Positions 53,658-62,704 of a DNA stretch of 64,000 bases are shown piece after piece (the stretch's first letter is position 1; every line of letters begins with the position of its first letter). Below the pieces are notes generated by a model. It was not told the DNA's origin. It did not search any database and was given only the letters and a program-made list of their open reading frames with translations. The position numbers were made by a program, and so were the translations under genes. Origin of the DNA: Oceanobacillus rekensis (GTDB lineage: Bacteria; Bacillota; Bacilli; Bacillales; Amphibacillaceae). Location: contig NZ_MTBQ01000001.1 in the NCBI RefSeq assembly GCF_002153375.1, positions 558,001 to 622,000 on the forward strand. The letters are read 5' to 3'.

Positions 53658-55163
53658 TTGATGGGTTGCTTGTTGCTAACACCTTTAATCGGCATTAGTT
53701 TCCTTGGCAGTGAAGAAGAAGAAAAAGTAATGTATTTAACCTATTCGCCTGGAACAGGTGAATTAATGGAAGATACACTGGAAAACATTGCAGTGGTCGA
53801 AGACGAATTATTGAAACGTAAAGATATTGATATTGTTCAGTTATCTGTTAATGATTCTGCAGACCCAACAGCCGCTATGATGGGCGGAGACGGTGCATTA
53901 ATGTACCTTATCTTTGATCCTGACATGGAGGATTTCCCAGAAGTTCGCGATGAAATTAAAGAGTACGTAACAACTATTGACCAATCCGGTGAATGGATCA
54001 GTCAGGACTTCTCTTCCATGGCAATGGCAACAAACGAAGTCAGCTATACATTCTATAGTGAAGACCTCGACAGCCTGAATAAAGGTGTTTCCATGGTTGA
54101 AGATGTTATGAATGAAAATGACAGACTGGAAGATGGTTCATCAAGTACAGAAGACGCTTTTGTGGAACATGTACTTAAAATCGATCAAGACGAACTGCTT
54201 CAGTACAGATTGACGACTGGACAGATCGTAGGCATGTTAAGCACTACTTCAACACCTGATGTTGTTACAACTGTTGAAAAAGATGGCGAAACATTGGATG
54301 TCATTGTGCAACAGGAACAGGAAGCAGCACCAACATCCATTGATGAACTGCTGGAGATGTCTATAGCGATCCCTGCAGCACCTGGAACAACCTTGCCGCT
54401 TTCTGATTTGGTAACAGTTGAGGAAGATACAACATTAAATACGCTATCTCGGAGTAACAATGAGTACTATGCAACTGTTTCAGGAACCATTCTAGACGAT
54501 GATATTTCAATCGCAACATCTGAAGTCGATGCTGCGATTGAAGATCTGGAATTACCAGAAGGTGTAGAAATCGGTGTTGCTAGTGTAGCAGCAGACATGA
54601 CCGAAACATTTACACAACTTGGAGTAGCAATGCTTGCAGCCATTGCGATTGTTTACTTCATTCTAGTTGTAACATTTAGTGAAGGTGTCGCACCATTTGC
54701 AATTCTGTTCTCCCTGCCATTTGCAGTGATCGGCTCATTGGTAGGTCTACTGATTGCAGGCGAAACAATTTCCGTATCTGTCATGATGGGACTACTCATG
54801 TTAATCGGTATTGTTGTAACGAATGCCATTGTGCTTGTGGACCGGATTATCCGGATGGAACGTGATGGTCTTACAATGCGTAATGCGATTCTGGAAGCTG
54901 GTGCAACACGTCTCCGTCCAATTCTAATGACAGCCCTGGCAACTATTGGCGCATTAATCCCACTTGCAATTGGTTCCGGTGCTGGCGGTTTAGTTTCCAA
55001 AGGTCTTGGTATTACAGTAATTGGTGGTCTTGCAAGTTCAACGATATTAACGTTAATTATCGTCCCACTTGTTTATGAAGTACTATCCAAACTATTTAAG
55101 AAAAACCGTAAAGATATACAAGAGAATTTAAAAAAACCCCTAATAGGATATACATCTTATTAG
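53658..55163 (+). pseudogene. C-terminal half of a SwrC-type RND efflux transporter
   Basis: 501 codons matching roughly the second half of the ~1050-aa SwrC/YerP RND pump. It starts within TM7 (L-L-G-S-L-M-G-C-LLLTPLIGISF), continues through the second porter and docking domains, and ends with TM8-TM12 (about 315-480). The first half is missing: upstream bases 53621-53655 encode a matching F-V-S-S-P-F-I-T in another frame and then homology stops. TTG 53658 has no ribosome site. RND function needs both halves, so the product should be inactive, yet the remaining frame is free of stops. Confidence 0.8.
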
Positions 55164-55171
55164 GGGTTTTT
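55131..55171 (+). terminator. Terminator overlapping the end of the RND fragment
   Basis: AAAAACCCCTAATA / TATTAGGGGTTTTT perfect 14-bp stem. The TAG stop codon of the fragment lies inside the right arm. Confidence 0.85.
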
Positions 55172-55240
55172 AACATTCCTGTCCCCCACACATTTTGCTT
55201 GAGAAACAAATGCTTGAATCCATATAAACACAGAAGAAGA

Positions 55241-55268
55241 GGAAGCACGGGGCGGTTCTCTTGCTTCC
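55241..55268 (+). repeat. Family B repeat
   Basis: Forward copy (GGAAGCACGGGGCGGTTCTC...TGCTTCC). Confidence 0.85.
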
Positions 55269-55389
55269 TATAATTGATTAATCGACACATGCCTGAACCT
55301 CCTAAACATATCACAAAAATAAAAACTGCATGTCTGCGCCCTGTCACATTCTGGGTCTTTCCATATGTTAATTAATGGGGGTGATAGTT

Positions 55390-55506
55390 ATGAGCGAAAC
55401 AACTGGTACTGGGTATGGTGGAGGTTTTGCCTTTGTAGTCGTGTTATTTATCCTTTTAATTATTGTCGGCGCATCTTTTGGCGGACATGGTGGATATGGA
55501 TATTAA
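55390..55506 (+). CDS. YjcZ-family sporulation peptide, 38 aa
   Basis: [39 protein letters not shown] Gly/Tyr-rich head, one hydrophobic helix with the [12 protein letters not shown] core, and a Gly-rich tail, as in the YjcZ/SscA spore coat-assembly peptides. ATG behind GGGGGTGA. Followed by a second member 43 bp later. Confidence 0.88.
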   Translation: MSETTGTGYGGGFAFVVVLFILLIIVGASFGGHGGYGY

Positions 55507-55549
55507 AATTTAAGAATAGACTAAAAAATTTATGTTAGGAGAGATATAT

Positions 55550-55738
55550 ATGGGATTTGGATTTGGACCTGAAGTTGGCGGATACGGACACGGCGGACCT
55601 GTTGCTGGATGCGGATGTGACCATGGCTATAGCTATGGCGGGCCTGTCGGTGGAACTGGTTACGGTGCTGGCAATGGATTTGCCCTAATTGTTGTATTGT
55701 TTATCCTACTCATTATTGTAGGTGCAGCTTGGTTTTAA
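55550..55738 (+). CDS. YjcZ-family sporulation protein, 62 aa
   Basis: Gly/Tyr/Pro-rich N-terminal region with repeats of YGGPVGG type and one C-G-C-D-H cluster, then the same C-terminal hydrophobic helix ([19 protein letters not shown]). ATG 55550, preceded by AGGAGAG; the frame extends upstream without need. Likely expressed together with the 38-aa relative and placed at the spore coat or membrane. Confidence 0.85.
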   Translation: MGFGFGPEVGGYGHGGPVAGCGCDHGYSYGGPVGGTGYGAGNGFALIVVLFILLIIVGAAWF

Positions 55739-55757
55739 GTTAAACGAATAGATTGAT

Positions 55758-55799
55758 AAAAGTCTGCCTGGGCCCTTCCCGCTCGGTCAGACTTTTTTT
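55758..55799 (+). terminator. Terminator of the YjcZ pair
   Basis: AAAAGTCTGCCTGGGC / GCTCGGTCAGACTTTTTTT stem with T tract. Confidence 0.88.
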
Positions 55800-55845
55800 G
55801 CTTGGATCGTATAAGGTTCCTCTGCATCTTACAATAAATAATTTC

Positions 55846-55874
55846 GGAAGCAAAAGAACCGTCCCCATGCTTCC
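55846..55874 (-). repeat. Family B repeat
   Basis: Reverse copy (GGAAGCAAAAGAACCGTCC...ATGCTTCC), 3 bp from the MBL stop codon. Confidence 0.85.
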
Positions 55875-55877
55875 TTC

Positions 55878-56732
55878 TTAGTTTCTCTGTTTCTTTTGAT
55901 TACCGCTCACAAAGTTTTGGATAAACTCCACCTGGTCTTCATTTGGCATTGTCTTTTGTACTTCCTTAAATTTGGTTAAAGCTTTATCAAGCGAAACTTC
56001 TTTCCCCACAATTTCACCGATACTTATTAGCTCATCAAAAAAGCTATCCATTTCTTCATGTGTTTTCGGATCTTGGTGGCCTGTTACATAGTAATTTACA
56101 TCATATCTTTTGATTTTATTTACCAGGATGTTGAATTCTTCCAAATCATAACTCCAGTCCCCGCTGTAGAAATCTTGATAAATGCAGTCACCTAGGAATA
56201 TTACCTTTTCCTCAGGAATATAGATAATGGCTGAATCCCCGGCATGGACGCCTCCTACATGTTCCATCACACAAGTTACGCCACCTAAATCAATTTCAAT
56301 TTTATGATTAAATGCTAAATCCGGCACCTTTAATTCCAAATGATCACGTGTAGGCATCTCACGTTTCATCATCTCACTGCAAAATTCAATTTCTTCTCCA
56401 GTCTCAACACGCCTATTTAATGAAGCATCATCCCATTTTAAAGTTTTCAGATATTCTATTCTCTCTTTCGTATCCTTATGACTTATCGTTAATAAATCCA
56501 TCGTTTTCATGCCAAAGATGTGATCCCAGTGCCAATGAGTAATGGTAACAAACTTCACCGGTGAGATATCCATCTTATCGACCAATTCAAGAAAGTCGCT
56601 TGCATGTGCAGGTGAATTCCCCGAATCAACGATTAAACTATAATTATCACCAGAAATCAAACCGAGTGTCGGACGATCCGTTTCAGAATAATGGGGCATA
56701 TAATGTACATTTTTGGTAAGTTTTCTTAGCAT
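55878..56732 (-). CDS. MBL-fold metallo-hydrolase
   Basis: 284-aa metallo-beta-lactamase fold enzyme. Zn motif H-W-H-W-D-H at residues 66-71, third His in G-VHAGDS (about 168), Asp in F-LGDCIYQD (about 190) and His in VTGHQDP (about 235). Closest in form to general MBL hydrolases. Substrate unknown. ATG with a modest GTAGGTAG site. Monocistronic. Confidence 0.87.
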   Translation of the reverse strand: MLRKLTKNVHYMPHYSETDRPTLGLISGDNYSLIVDSGNSPAHASDFLELVDKMDISPVKFVTITHWHWDHIFGMKTMDLLTISHKDTKERIEYLKTLKWDDASLNRRVETGEEIEFCSEMMKREMPTRDHLELKVPDLAFNHKIEIDLGGVTCVMEHVGGVHAGDSAIIYIPEEKVIFLGDCIYQDFYSGDWSYDLEEFNILVNKIKRYDVNYYVTGHQDPKTHEEMDSFFDELISIGEIVGKEVSLDKALTKFKEVQKTMPNEDQVEFIQNFVSGNQKKQRN

Positions 56733-57570
56733 TTAACTACCTACTTTCGTTTTTTGTTGTGGAACTATAAGGTCAGGAGTGATGTCCCTCATCCATTAAA
56801 GTTTTAGGTCATTCATAAATTAAAAAGAATAAAAATCGAACAAATAAATAATTGTGGAAGCAAGAGAATCGCCCCTTGTTCCTAATAGTATATCTTAAAG
56901 TTGTTTTAACATATAACAATATGTAAGTTAGGGTCATTAAGGCTTTTAATCCGGCCATCTTTGCGAATTATAAAAACTCCCCACGGATGCAACCTATGCA
57001 GAAATGAGGCGGTTCAAATTTACTGAGTTGCAGCAACTAAACATGTAATCTCCTAGTCTAATGTAATACTTCAATATTTTTTCCTATATATAATGATTTA
57101 AACGGCTTCTATTAAAAATGATACCTACCCACTACTTATCACAATAATGAAGGCAGGCACTCATAATAATTAACTATCTTAAACACTAATCAAGGAATAA
57201 AAATACAACTGTTGAAAAATATCTTATTTATCAATAATGTCAACTTATATAATAATTGATTGACATTACTTATTTAATTCCTCTATGATTATATAACAGA
57301 GACGAAAAATTTGATTCCAAAAAATCATTTTACTCCTGGTCTTACAATTGGCATTTATTTGTTACGATGAATTCTGTCGAAGCGAATATCACAAACTTGC
57401 TCCCTTTATGATAATTGCGGTGTATCAATGATTTTCACTTTACCAATAGATAGTTTTCCATATTTGCAGCTGTGAAAATCTTATCGCAATGAACAGAGTT
57501 TTATTGCAAAAATGGTGGAATTACATGACAAACCCGGAAACCATTAGCTAATAGATAGGAGTTGATTCAC
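56733..57570. other. Long intergenic region with one family B repeat
   Basis: 838 bp. A reverse, degenerate family B copy lies at 56856-56882 (GGAAGCAAGAGAATCGCCCC). TTGACA (57260-57265), 18-bp spacer and TATGAT (57284-57289) form a promoter-like pair some 280 bp before the CHY gene. No credible gene in either strand. Confidence 0.5.
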
Positions 57571-57915
57571 TTGATAATTCATAGCATTACAGTAAAAGGT
57601 GCAACCGATCTTGAGACTCGTTGTAAACATTATCATAAAGAAAATGATAGAATTGCGATTAGGTTTTATTGTTGTGGAGACTATTTCCCATGTTTCAAAT
57701 GCCATCAGGAATATGGATGCAACAAAAAGTCAGTTTGGCCACAAAGTAAATTTTTTGAAAAAGCCATTTTATGCGGATCTTGCGGAAAAAAACTGACGAT
57801 ACAAGAGTATTTGAATAGTGGCTACGCATGCCCTAAATGTCATGCAGCATTCAATCCTAGCTGTTCCCTACATTATGATTTATACTTTGAAAAAATGAGC
57901 AATGTAATGTGGTAA
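57571..57915 (+). CDS. CHY zinc finger protein
   Basis: 114 aa. CHY zinc finger with ordered Cys/His pairs: E-T-RCKHYH, R-FYCCGDYFPCFKCHQEYGC, I-LCGSCGKKLT, and A-CPKCHAAFNPSCSLHYDLYF. Predicted to bind three zinc ions; role in bacteria unknown. TTG 57571 with AGGAG 9 nt upstream gives the M-I-I-H-S-I-T-V-K-G start expected for the family. Monocistronic. Confidence 0.87.
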   Translation: MIIHSITVKGATDLETRCKHYHKENDRIAIRFYCCGDYFPCFKCHQEYGCNKKSVWPQSKFFEKAILCGSCGKKLTIQEYLNSGYACPKCHAAFNPSCSLHYDLYFEKMSNVMW

Positions 57916-58014
57916 GTAAGACTCGAGTCACTTAGCAAATCGATAAATTAGAGGAATCCCATAAGATAACAAGAGGTGCAATTCATAAACAGAATTACAA
58001 CTCTTTCATTTATT

Positions 58015-58040
58015 GAAAGCATAGGGACGGTTTTACTTCA
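58015..58040 (+). repeat. Family B repeat, degenerate
   Basis: Forward copy GAAAGCATAGGGACGGTT with weakened right arm (ACTTCA). The rest of the gap 57916-58177 shows nothing recognisable. Confidence 0.6.
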
Positions 58041-58177
58041 TAATCATCACTGGACAAGGACTTACCTGCTCATTATTATTCCCTCCTCATTAGTGAGAGA
58101 TTATGATTGTATAATTACTGTACCCTTTCAAATTAGTCGCATAACTTATATATTGGTCATCACTAATAACGATAAGT

Positions 58178-58212
58178 AAAAAAACCACCAATTCAAATAT
58201 TGGTGGAGTTTT
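58178..58212 (-). terminator. Terminator of the cupin gene
   Basis: AAAACCACCAAT / ATTGGTGG-A-GTTTT stem, with TTTTTT on the minus strand. Confidence 0.85.
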
Positions 58213-58233
58213 CTTGCTTCTATTTAATTATTC

Positions 58234-58725
58234 CTAATGGTGCTCAGCTGCCATTGCATCTGCTTTCGTTTCATGAACTGTACCAAATGGATGCTCAGGT
58301 GGAGCGTAGATGGTATATAGTTTGAGCGGCTTATCACCCGTATTCGTGAGATTATGCCATTTCCCCGCAGGCACCATGATGGCATAATTATCAAAAATAC
58401 GTGCTCTGAAATCTAAATAATCTCTGGAATCACCCATTTGGACAACTCCTTGCCCCTCTTCCACACGGAGGAACTGATCAGTCGTTGGGTGGACTTCTAA
58501 ACCAATATCCTCTCCTACACCAATACTCATTAACGTTACCTGAAGATGATTACCGGTCCATAATGCAGTACGAAATGTATTGTTTTGCTTCGCAGCATCT
58601 TCTATATTCACTACATATGACTGTCTACCATAATCTTGTAAATCAAGCCAGTACATGGACTGTCTTCCGTAATGATACATTGAAGCTTGAACACAGTAAG
58701 GACATGGACAACTATTTACGTACAT
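58234..58725 (-). CDS. Cupin domain protein (YrkC-like)
   Basis: 163 aa. A Cys-rich N-terminal tag (C-P-C-P-Y-C, residues 6-11) and a Tyr/Gln-rich segment precede a cupin barrel with metal site G-LEVHPTTDQFLRVEEGQG (His about 99, Glu about 109) and second motif P-AGKWHNLTN (His about 141). YrkC-like cupins appear among spore proteins of Bacilli, and the Y-G-R-Q-S repeats also look coat-like. Enzymatic role unknown. Confidence 0.83.
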   Translation of the reverse strand: MYVNSCPCPYCVQASMYHYGRQSMYWLDLQDYGRQSYVVNIEDAAKQNNTFRTALWTGNHLQVTLMSIGVGEDIGLEVHPTTDQFLRVEEGQGVVQMGDSRDYLDFRARIFDNYAIMVPAGKWHNLTNTGDKPLKLYTIYAPPEHPFGTVHETKADAMAAEHH

Positions 58726-58803
58726 TTATATTCTTCCCTTCACACATGATAAATTTATCTTATGCATGATGATGGGCAAACGTACATGGTGCTGGATTTC
58801 ATA

Positions 58804-58953
58804 TTATTTAAAAAAAGTATCACTATTAGATTGTAAAGAACTCGGCAATAAGCGATAAAATAATCCTTTGTATTTTAAATCTAATAGACCTGCAAAAAGG
58901 AAAATGATGAGGAATATGGGAATGAGTATTTTTTTGTTCTGTGTTTTGTCCAT
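58804..58953 (-). CDS. Small single-pass membrane protein
   Basis: 49 aa: M-D-K-T-Q-N-K-K lead, one hydrophobic helix (ILIPIFLIIFLFAGLL), and a basic/Ser-rich tail. ATG 58953 with GGAGGTATTCAC makes the call credible despite its size. Function unknown. Divergent from ylbC. Confidence 0.65.
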   Translation of the reverse strand: MDKTQNKKILIPIFLIIFLFAGLLDLKYKGLFYRLLPSSLQSNSDTFFK

Positions 58954-59196
58954 GTGAATACCTCCATAACTAGGTTTAATATTAAGCATGTTAGAGATAA
59001 CTCCTGATATAAATTTTACCACAGGCATAATAATGATGCCTGCCCACTGTTAAATAATATTAAATCTGTAGAGACTGGTAATAAATATACCTTTATACAT
59101 CTAAAAGTATCGCTTCCGCTTCATTTGTTCATATGGGTAAAACTTGCTACAATACAGAAGAATAACGAAATAGTAGAGATAGACAGGAGTGGGATT

Positions 59197-60327
59197 TTGT
59201 CAAAATTATGGAATATTATCGCTTTATTACTTGTGGTAGGGACTATTTGGCATTTTTATGGTGACACCTTCTCACAGTCCGGTTTTCAGGGTGTTTATGA
59301 AGACATTCGCTCCGATATCAATGGAATAAAAGAGAACCCGAAAGTTATTAGTGCAATAGATACGATAGAACAAGAATTTCGACAATTATATGATAATTTA
59401 TCAGAAGGCCTGCAAAAGAACGAACAATCCACAAAACCTAATCTTGAGAAACCCAATCTTGATCCCCCCTCTGAACAATCCTTTTCCATTCATAATATTG
59501 AACTAGGCGATGAGCGTTCTGAAGTGGAGCAACAAGTTGGAAAGCACGAAAGATCTTCTCTTAATGAATACGGGGTTGATTGGGCGAGCTACCATGAAAA
59601 TTATCAAAACTTTTTCATGGCAGCATATGATGAACAAGATCAAGTGATCGGTTTATATACAAATCAAGACTTACTAGCATCAACACATGGAATTACATTT
59701 GAAAGTTCAAGAGAATCTATACTATCTACGTTACCAGATCCTTTAAATTCCATTAGAAAAGGTTTCGTCAACTATCAAATTCAAGACAATCAAGAATATA
59801 ATATGTTTGATATCGATAATAATTATGTAACCATTTTTTACGATAAGCATGAAGATAGTACAGTAACAGCAGTTCTAATCATTAGCAAGGAACTTGAACA
59901 ACAAAAAGAAAAATACTTTGCTAAACCTAGTAAAGAACTAAAAGAAGGTTTTGAATATCAATTATTCGATCTCACCAATGCTGCAAGAGTCAATCATGGC
60001 CTTCCCATATTATCTTGGGAAGAATCCGTAAGAAAAACGGCTCGCGATCACAGTACTGACATGGCTGACAATAACTATTTCGGCCACACAAATCTTGAGG
60101 GACAATCCCCCTTTGACCGAATGACTGAGGATGCGATTGCTTATCGGATGGCAGGGGAAAATCTTGCTGTAGGACAACCGAGCAGCATATTTGCCCATGA
60201 GGGATTAATGAATTCCCTCGGTCATCGGGAAAACAAATTGCATGAAGGTTTCCAATCCCTTGCGGTCGGTGTCGCATTCAGCACGGACTCACAACCATTT
60301 TATACGGAAAACTATATTACTAAATAA
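59197..60327 (+). CDS. ylbC: CAP-domain secreted protein YlbC
   Basis: 376 aa. N-terminal membrane anchor or uncleaved signal (residues about 5-22), an Asp/Glu-rich stalk (about 30-90), a CAP-associated N-terminal domain (about 100-230), and a C-terminal SCP/CAP domain (about 245-376) with F-DLTNAARVNHGLPILSW, H-STDMADNNYFGHTN and G-ENLAVGQ. Start TTG 59197 right behind AGGAG. Homologous to YlbC of Bacillus; function in the cell envelope unknown. Confidence 0.9.
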   Translation: MSKLWNIIALLLVVGTIWHFYGDTFSQSGFQGVYEDIRSDINGIKENPKVISAIDTIEQEFRQLYDNLSEGLQKNEQSTKPNLEKPNLDPPSEQSFSIHNIELGDERSEVEQQVGKHERSSLNEYGVDWASYHENYQNFFMAAYDEQDQVIGLYTNQDLLASTHGITFESSRESILSTLPDPLNSIRKGFVNYQIQDNQEYNMFDIDNNYVTIFYDKHEDSTVTAVLIISKELEQQKEKYFAKPSKELKEGFEYQLFDLTNAARVNHGLPILSWEESVRKTARDHSTDMADNNYFGHTNLEGQSPFDRMTEDAIAYRMAGENLAVGQPSSIFAHEGLMNSLGHRENKLHEGFQSLAVGVAFSTDSQPFYTENYITK

Positions 60328-60469
60328 TTTTTGGTGACATTTCATTCTGAATATAATCCTATTATACCTCGCGATATTACAAAATTATGCATATAACTAT
60401 AAAATTTTTCAAATTATTGCTACAATTAGATTGCGAAGATAAAATTAACACAGTAGAGGAGTGGAAATG

Positions 60470-61354
60470 ATGAATCAAAATCAATTGGATAAGATCAAAA
60501 ACGGAAAAGGCTTTATCGCTGCACTGGACCAAAGTGGTGGCAGCACACCTAAGGCCCTTGCTGCTTACGGTATTTCAAAGGATGCATATTCTAGTGAAGA
60601 TGAGATGTTCGATTTGGTTCATAAAATGCGGTCACGAATAATTACCTCACCTGCATTTGATTCTGACTATATTCTGGGTGCCATTTTATTTGAACAAACG
60701 ATGGATCGTGAAATTGAAGGGATGTACACTGGCGATTACTTAGCTGAAAAGAAAGGCATTGTACCTTTTTTGAAAGTCGATAAAGGACTTGCTGAGGAAG
60801 CAAACGGCGTCCAGCTGATGAAACCAATCACTGATCTTGACGAAACCTTGAAGCGTGCAAATGAACGTCATATTTTTGGCACAAAAATGCGCTCTGTAAT
60901 CAAAGAAGCCGACCAAGAAGGCATTAAAGCTGTAGTCGATCAACAATTCGAAATCGGCAAACAAATTATTGCTGCCGGTCTGGTCCCAATTATTGAACCA
61001 GAAGTAGACATTAATAGCTCAGAAAAGGAAAAATGCGAAGAACTTCTAAAAGCGGAAATACGAAGCCATCTCGATAACTTGAGTAATGACGAACTTGTCA
61101 TGTTGAAATTAACGATTCCTACACAGGCAAATTTATATAAGGAATTGATCGATCACCCTAAGGTTGTTCGTGTTGTGGCACTTTCTGGTGGGTATTCCAC
61201 AGACGTGGCAAATGAAAAGCTTAAAACAAATGACGGTCTTATCGCTAGCTTCTCAAGAGCCTTAAGCCAGGATCTAAGTGCCAGCCAAACCGATGAAGCA
61301 TTTGATAGCGCACTGGAAAAAGCTGTGAAATCCATTTATGAGGCTTCTATTTAG
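60470..61354 (+). CDS. fda: Class I fructose-bisphosphate aldolase
   Basis: 294-aa Schiff-base aldolase of the bacterial Fda type. It cleaves fructose-1,6-bisphosphate in glycolysis. N-terminal [18 protein letters not shown], the central [12 protein letters not shown] with candidate Lys, and V-VALSGGYS near 240 are conserved. The start is ATG 60470 (60467 also possible) behind AGAGGAG. Monocistronic; many Bacilli also hold the class II enzyme. Confidence 0.94.
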   Translation: MNQNQLDKIKNGKGFIAALDQSGGSTPKALAAYGISKDAYSSEDEMFDLVHKMRSRIITSPAFDSDYILGAILFEQTMDREIEGMYTGDYLAEKKGIVPFLKVDKGLAEEANGVQLMKPITDLDETLKRANERHIFGTKMRSVIKEADQEGIKAVVDQQFEIGKQIIAAGLVPIIEPEVDINSSEKEKCEELLKAEIRSHLDNLSNDELVMLKLTIPTQANLYKELIDHPKVVRVVALSGGYSTDVANEKLKTNDGLIASFSRALSQDLSASQTDEAFDSALEKAVKSIYEASI

Positions 61355-61363
61355 AATAATAAC

Positions 61364-61392
61364 GGAAGCATAGGGACGTTTCTCCTGCTTCC
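61364..61392 (+). repeat. Family B repeat
   Basis: Forward copy (GGAAGCATAGGGACGTTTC...CTGCTTCC), 10 bp after fda. Confidence 0.8.
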
Positions 61393-61429
61393 AAGTCTCT
61401 TTAAAGTAACGGAGAGAACCACCCAAAAA

Positions 61430-61482
61430 AAGAGCCTGCCCTCACCGCTTTAGAAACTAAAGCAATTGGGACAGGCTCTTAA
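61430..61482 (+). terminator. Terminator of fda
   Basis: AAGAGCCTGCCCT... / ...GGGACAGGCTCTT stem 75 bp after the gene, A/T flanks on both sides. Confidence 0.75.
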
Positions 61483-61513
61483 ATTTCAGGAAATTTGTAT
61501 GTTCTGTTTGTTG

Positions 61514-61537
61514 CACAGAACCGTCCCCATGCTTCTT
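61514..61537 (-). repeat. Family B repeat, half copy
   Basis: Reverse half (CAGAACCGTCCCCATGCTTC) lacking the left GGAAGCA arm; the last family B copy of the window. Confidence 0.65.
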
Positions 61538-61573
61538 ACTGGCTCTGAATATTCCTTCAAAATGAAAGTTGTC

Positions 61574-61891
61574 TTACTTTTTATGTTTATTTAACTTAAA
61601 GTTATAGCCAAGTGTTTCCTCTTTAGATGAAATCTTAAATCCCAAACCACTTTTGAAATCTAAAATAATCTCTTCTGGCAAGGATTCCACCGAGACTTTG
61701 GATACAAAAAATCGAATCCCCTTTTCAGTAATGATGGAATCATCTTCCTTCGCTTTTTCAATGGATAATTCTATGTCTGTTGCAATGGAGCAAGTACCTA
61801 CAAACTCAGCAAGAATTCGTATTCCTTCACCTTCCTGGAATATAACTTTGGATAATTCTTCAGCTGCTTTATCGCGAATGTCTATTTTCAC
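61574..61891 (-). CDS. HesB/IscA-like (YqkB-type) Fe-S biogenesis family protein
   Basis: 105-aa single-domain protein of the HesB/YqkB family: D-K-A-A-EELSKVI start and the central beta sheet. Only one Cys is visible (G-T-C-S-I-A, about 34) and the C-terminal C-G-C ligand pair of true IscA/SufA is absent (S-G-L-G-F-K instead). Cluster transfer in the IscA manner is therefore unlikely; role unknown. ATG behind GAAAGGGG. Confidence 0.78.
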   Translation of the reverse strand: MKIDIRDKAAEELSKVIFQEGEGIRILAEFVGTCSIATDIELSIEKAKEDDSIITEKGIRFFVSKVSVESLPEEIILDFKSGLGFKISSKEETLGYNFKLNKHKK

Positions 61892-62183
61892 CTTGTCTCC
61901 CCTTTCTAGTTTTTAAACTGCCTCTTGTATTAGTATGTACCTCCCCACCCCAATCGTTAATCCTATTAAGGTAGATAATCTATTAACATTAACATTTTAT
62001 CTTAATAATGATTTCCGTAAATAGTTTCTAAGCAATAGACCAGCTATGCCCTATGTTAAATGCTAACAATACCTCGGCACTAAGCGGCAAAATAATCAGA
62101 ATAATTTACGGGATAATATTTAATAGAAAGAAGGATACTTTTCTTATACCTTTTTGTCTTCATAAACCCATACTATGTATAAT

Positions 62184-62231
62184 GAAAGAGCACCTGGTTC
62201 AAGCCAATCCGGCTCTCTGCAGGTGCTTTCA
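62184..62231 (-). terminator. Terminator after the thioesterase gene
   Basis: GAAAG-x-GCACCTG / CAGGTGCTTTC stem with A/T flanks. The preceding 290 bp (61892-62183) show nothing recognisable. Confidence 0.65.
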
Positions 62232-62248
62232 TTTATTTTGTTCTATCA

Positions 62249-62671
62249 TCAATCATTAAATTCTTCAGTATTCTCAGGCATCATTTTATTTCTTACTTCA
62301 TCTGGGATTGGAGTGGCTTTTGGTTTAGCATTAAACGACGTCCAAGCACGAAGTTCATACCCTGTTGCAACCATAACATCTTTTCTAATAAACGTATGGC
62401 TAATTTTGAATACTTTTCGATGCAACTCTGTAACAATACTCCGTACTATAACTTCATCTTCAAAAAAGAGCGGACTTTTAAATTCGCATTTCGTCTCAAG
62501 TAAGGGCGTTGCGATTTGTTGCTCTTTATATAACGTAGAAGTTGGGTATCCGATATGCGAAAAAAACTCATGTGTCGCTTCATCCATCCATTTATAAAAG
62601 TTTGGATAAAAAACAATCCCTGCAGCATCTGTATCTCCCCATCTTACTTTCAGCGGGTACTCTACGACCAT
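62249..62671 (-). CDS. Acyl-CoA thioesterase, YbgC/4-HBA-CoA type
   Basis: 140-aa hotdog-fold enzyme. Catalytic motif V-R-W-GDTDAAGIVFYPNF with Asp at about 15, followed by the long central helix (Y-K-W-M-D-E-A-T-H-E-F-F). Hydrolyses short or aromatic acyl-CoA; the thiolase gene upstream on the same strand suggests a fatty or branched-chain acid pathway. ATG with GAGGTTT. Confidence 0.88.
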   Translation of the reverse strand: MVVEYPLKVRWGDTDAAGIVFYPNFYKWMDEATHEFFSHIGYPTSTLYKEQQIATPLLETKCEFKSPLFFEDEVIVRSIVTELHRKVFKISHTFIRKDVMVATGYELRAWTSFNAKPKATPIPDEVRNKMMPENTEEFND

Positions 62672-62704
62672 TTTTAAACCTCCTCAATATTCAACCATAA
62701 ACTC

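Noticed and set aside
54653-55000. Antisense frame in the RND fragment
   Set aside because: Typical shadow of a GC-richer membrane gene; no start signal.
39961-61537. Family B repeats as a CRISPR array
   Set aside because: Copies are kilobases apart, in both orientations, with genes between them and no cas genes.
39961-61537. Genomic island or prophage covering the second third of the window
   Set aside because: No integrase, tRNA, attachment-site repeat or phage gene; many genes are ordinary Bacillaceae genes. Only the repeat density and broken genes differ.
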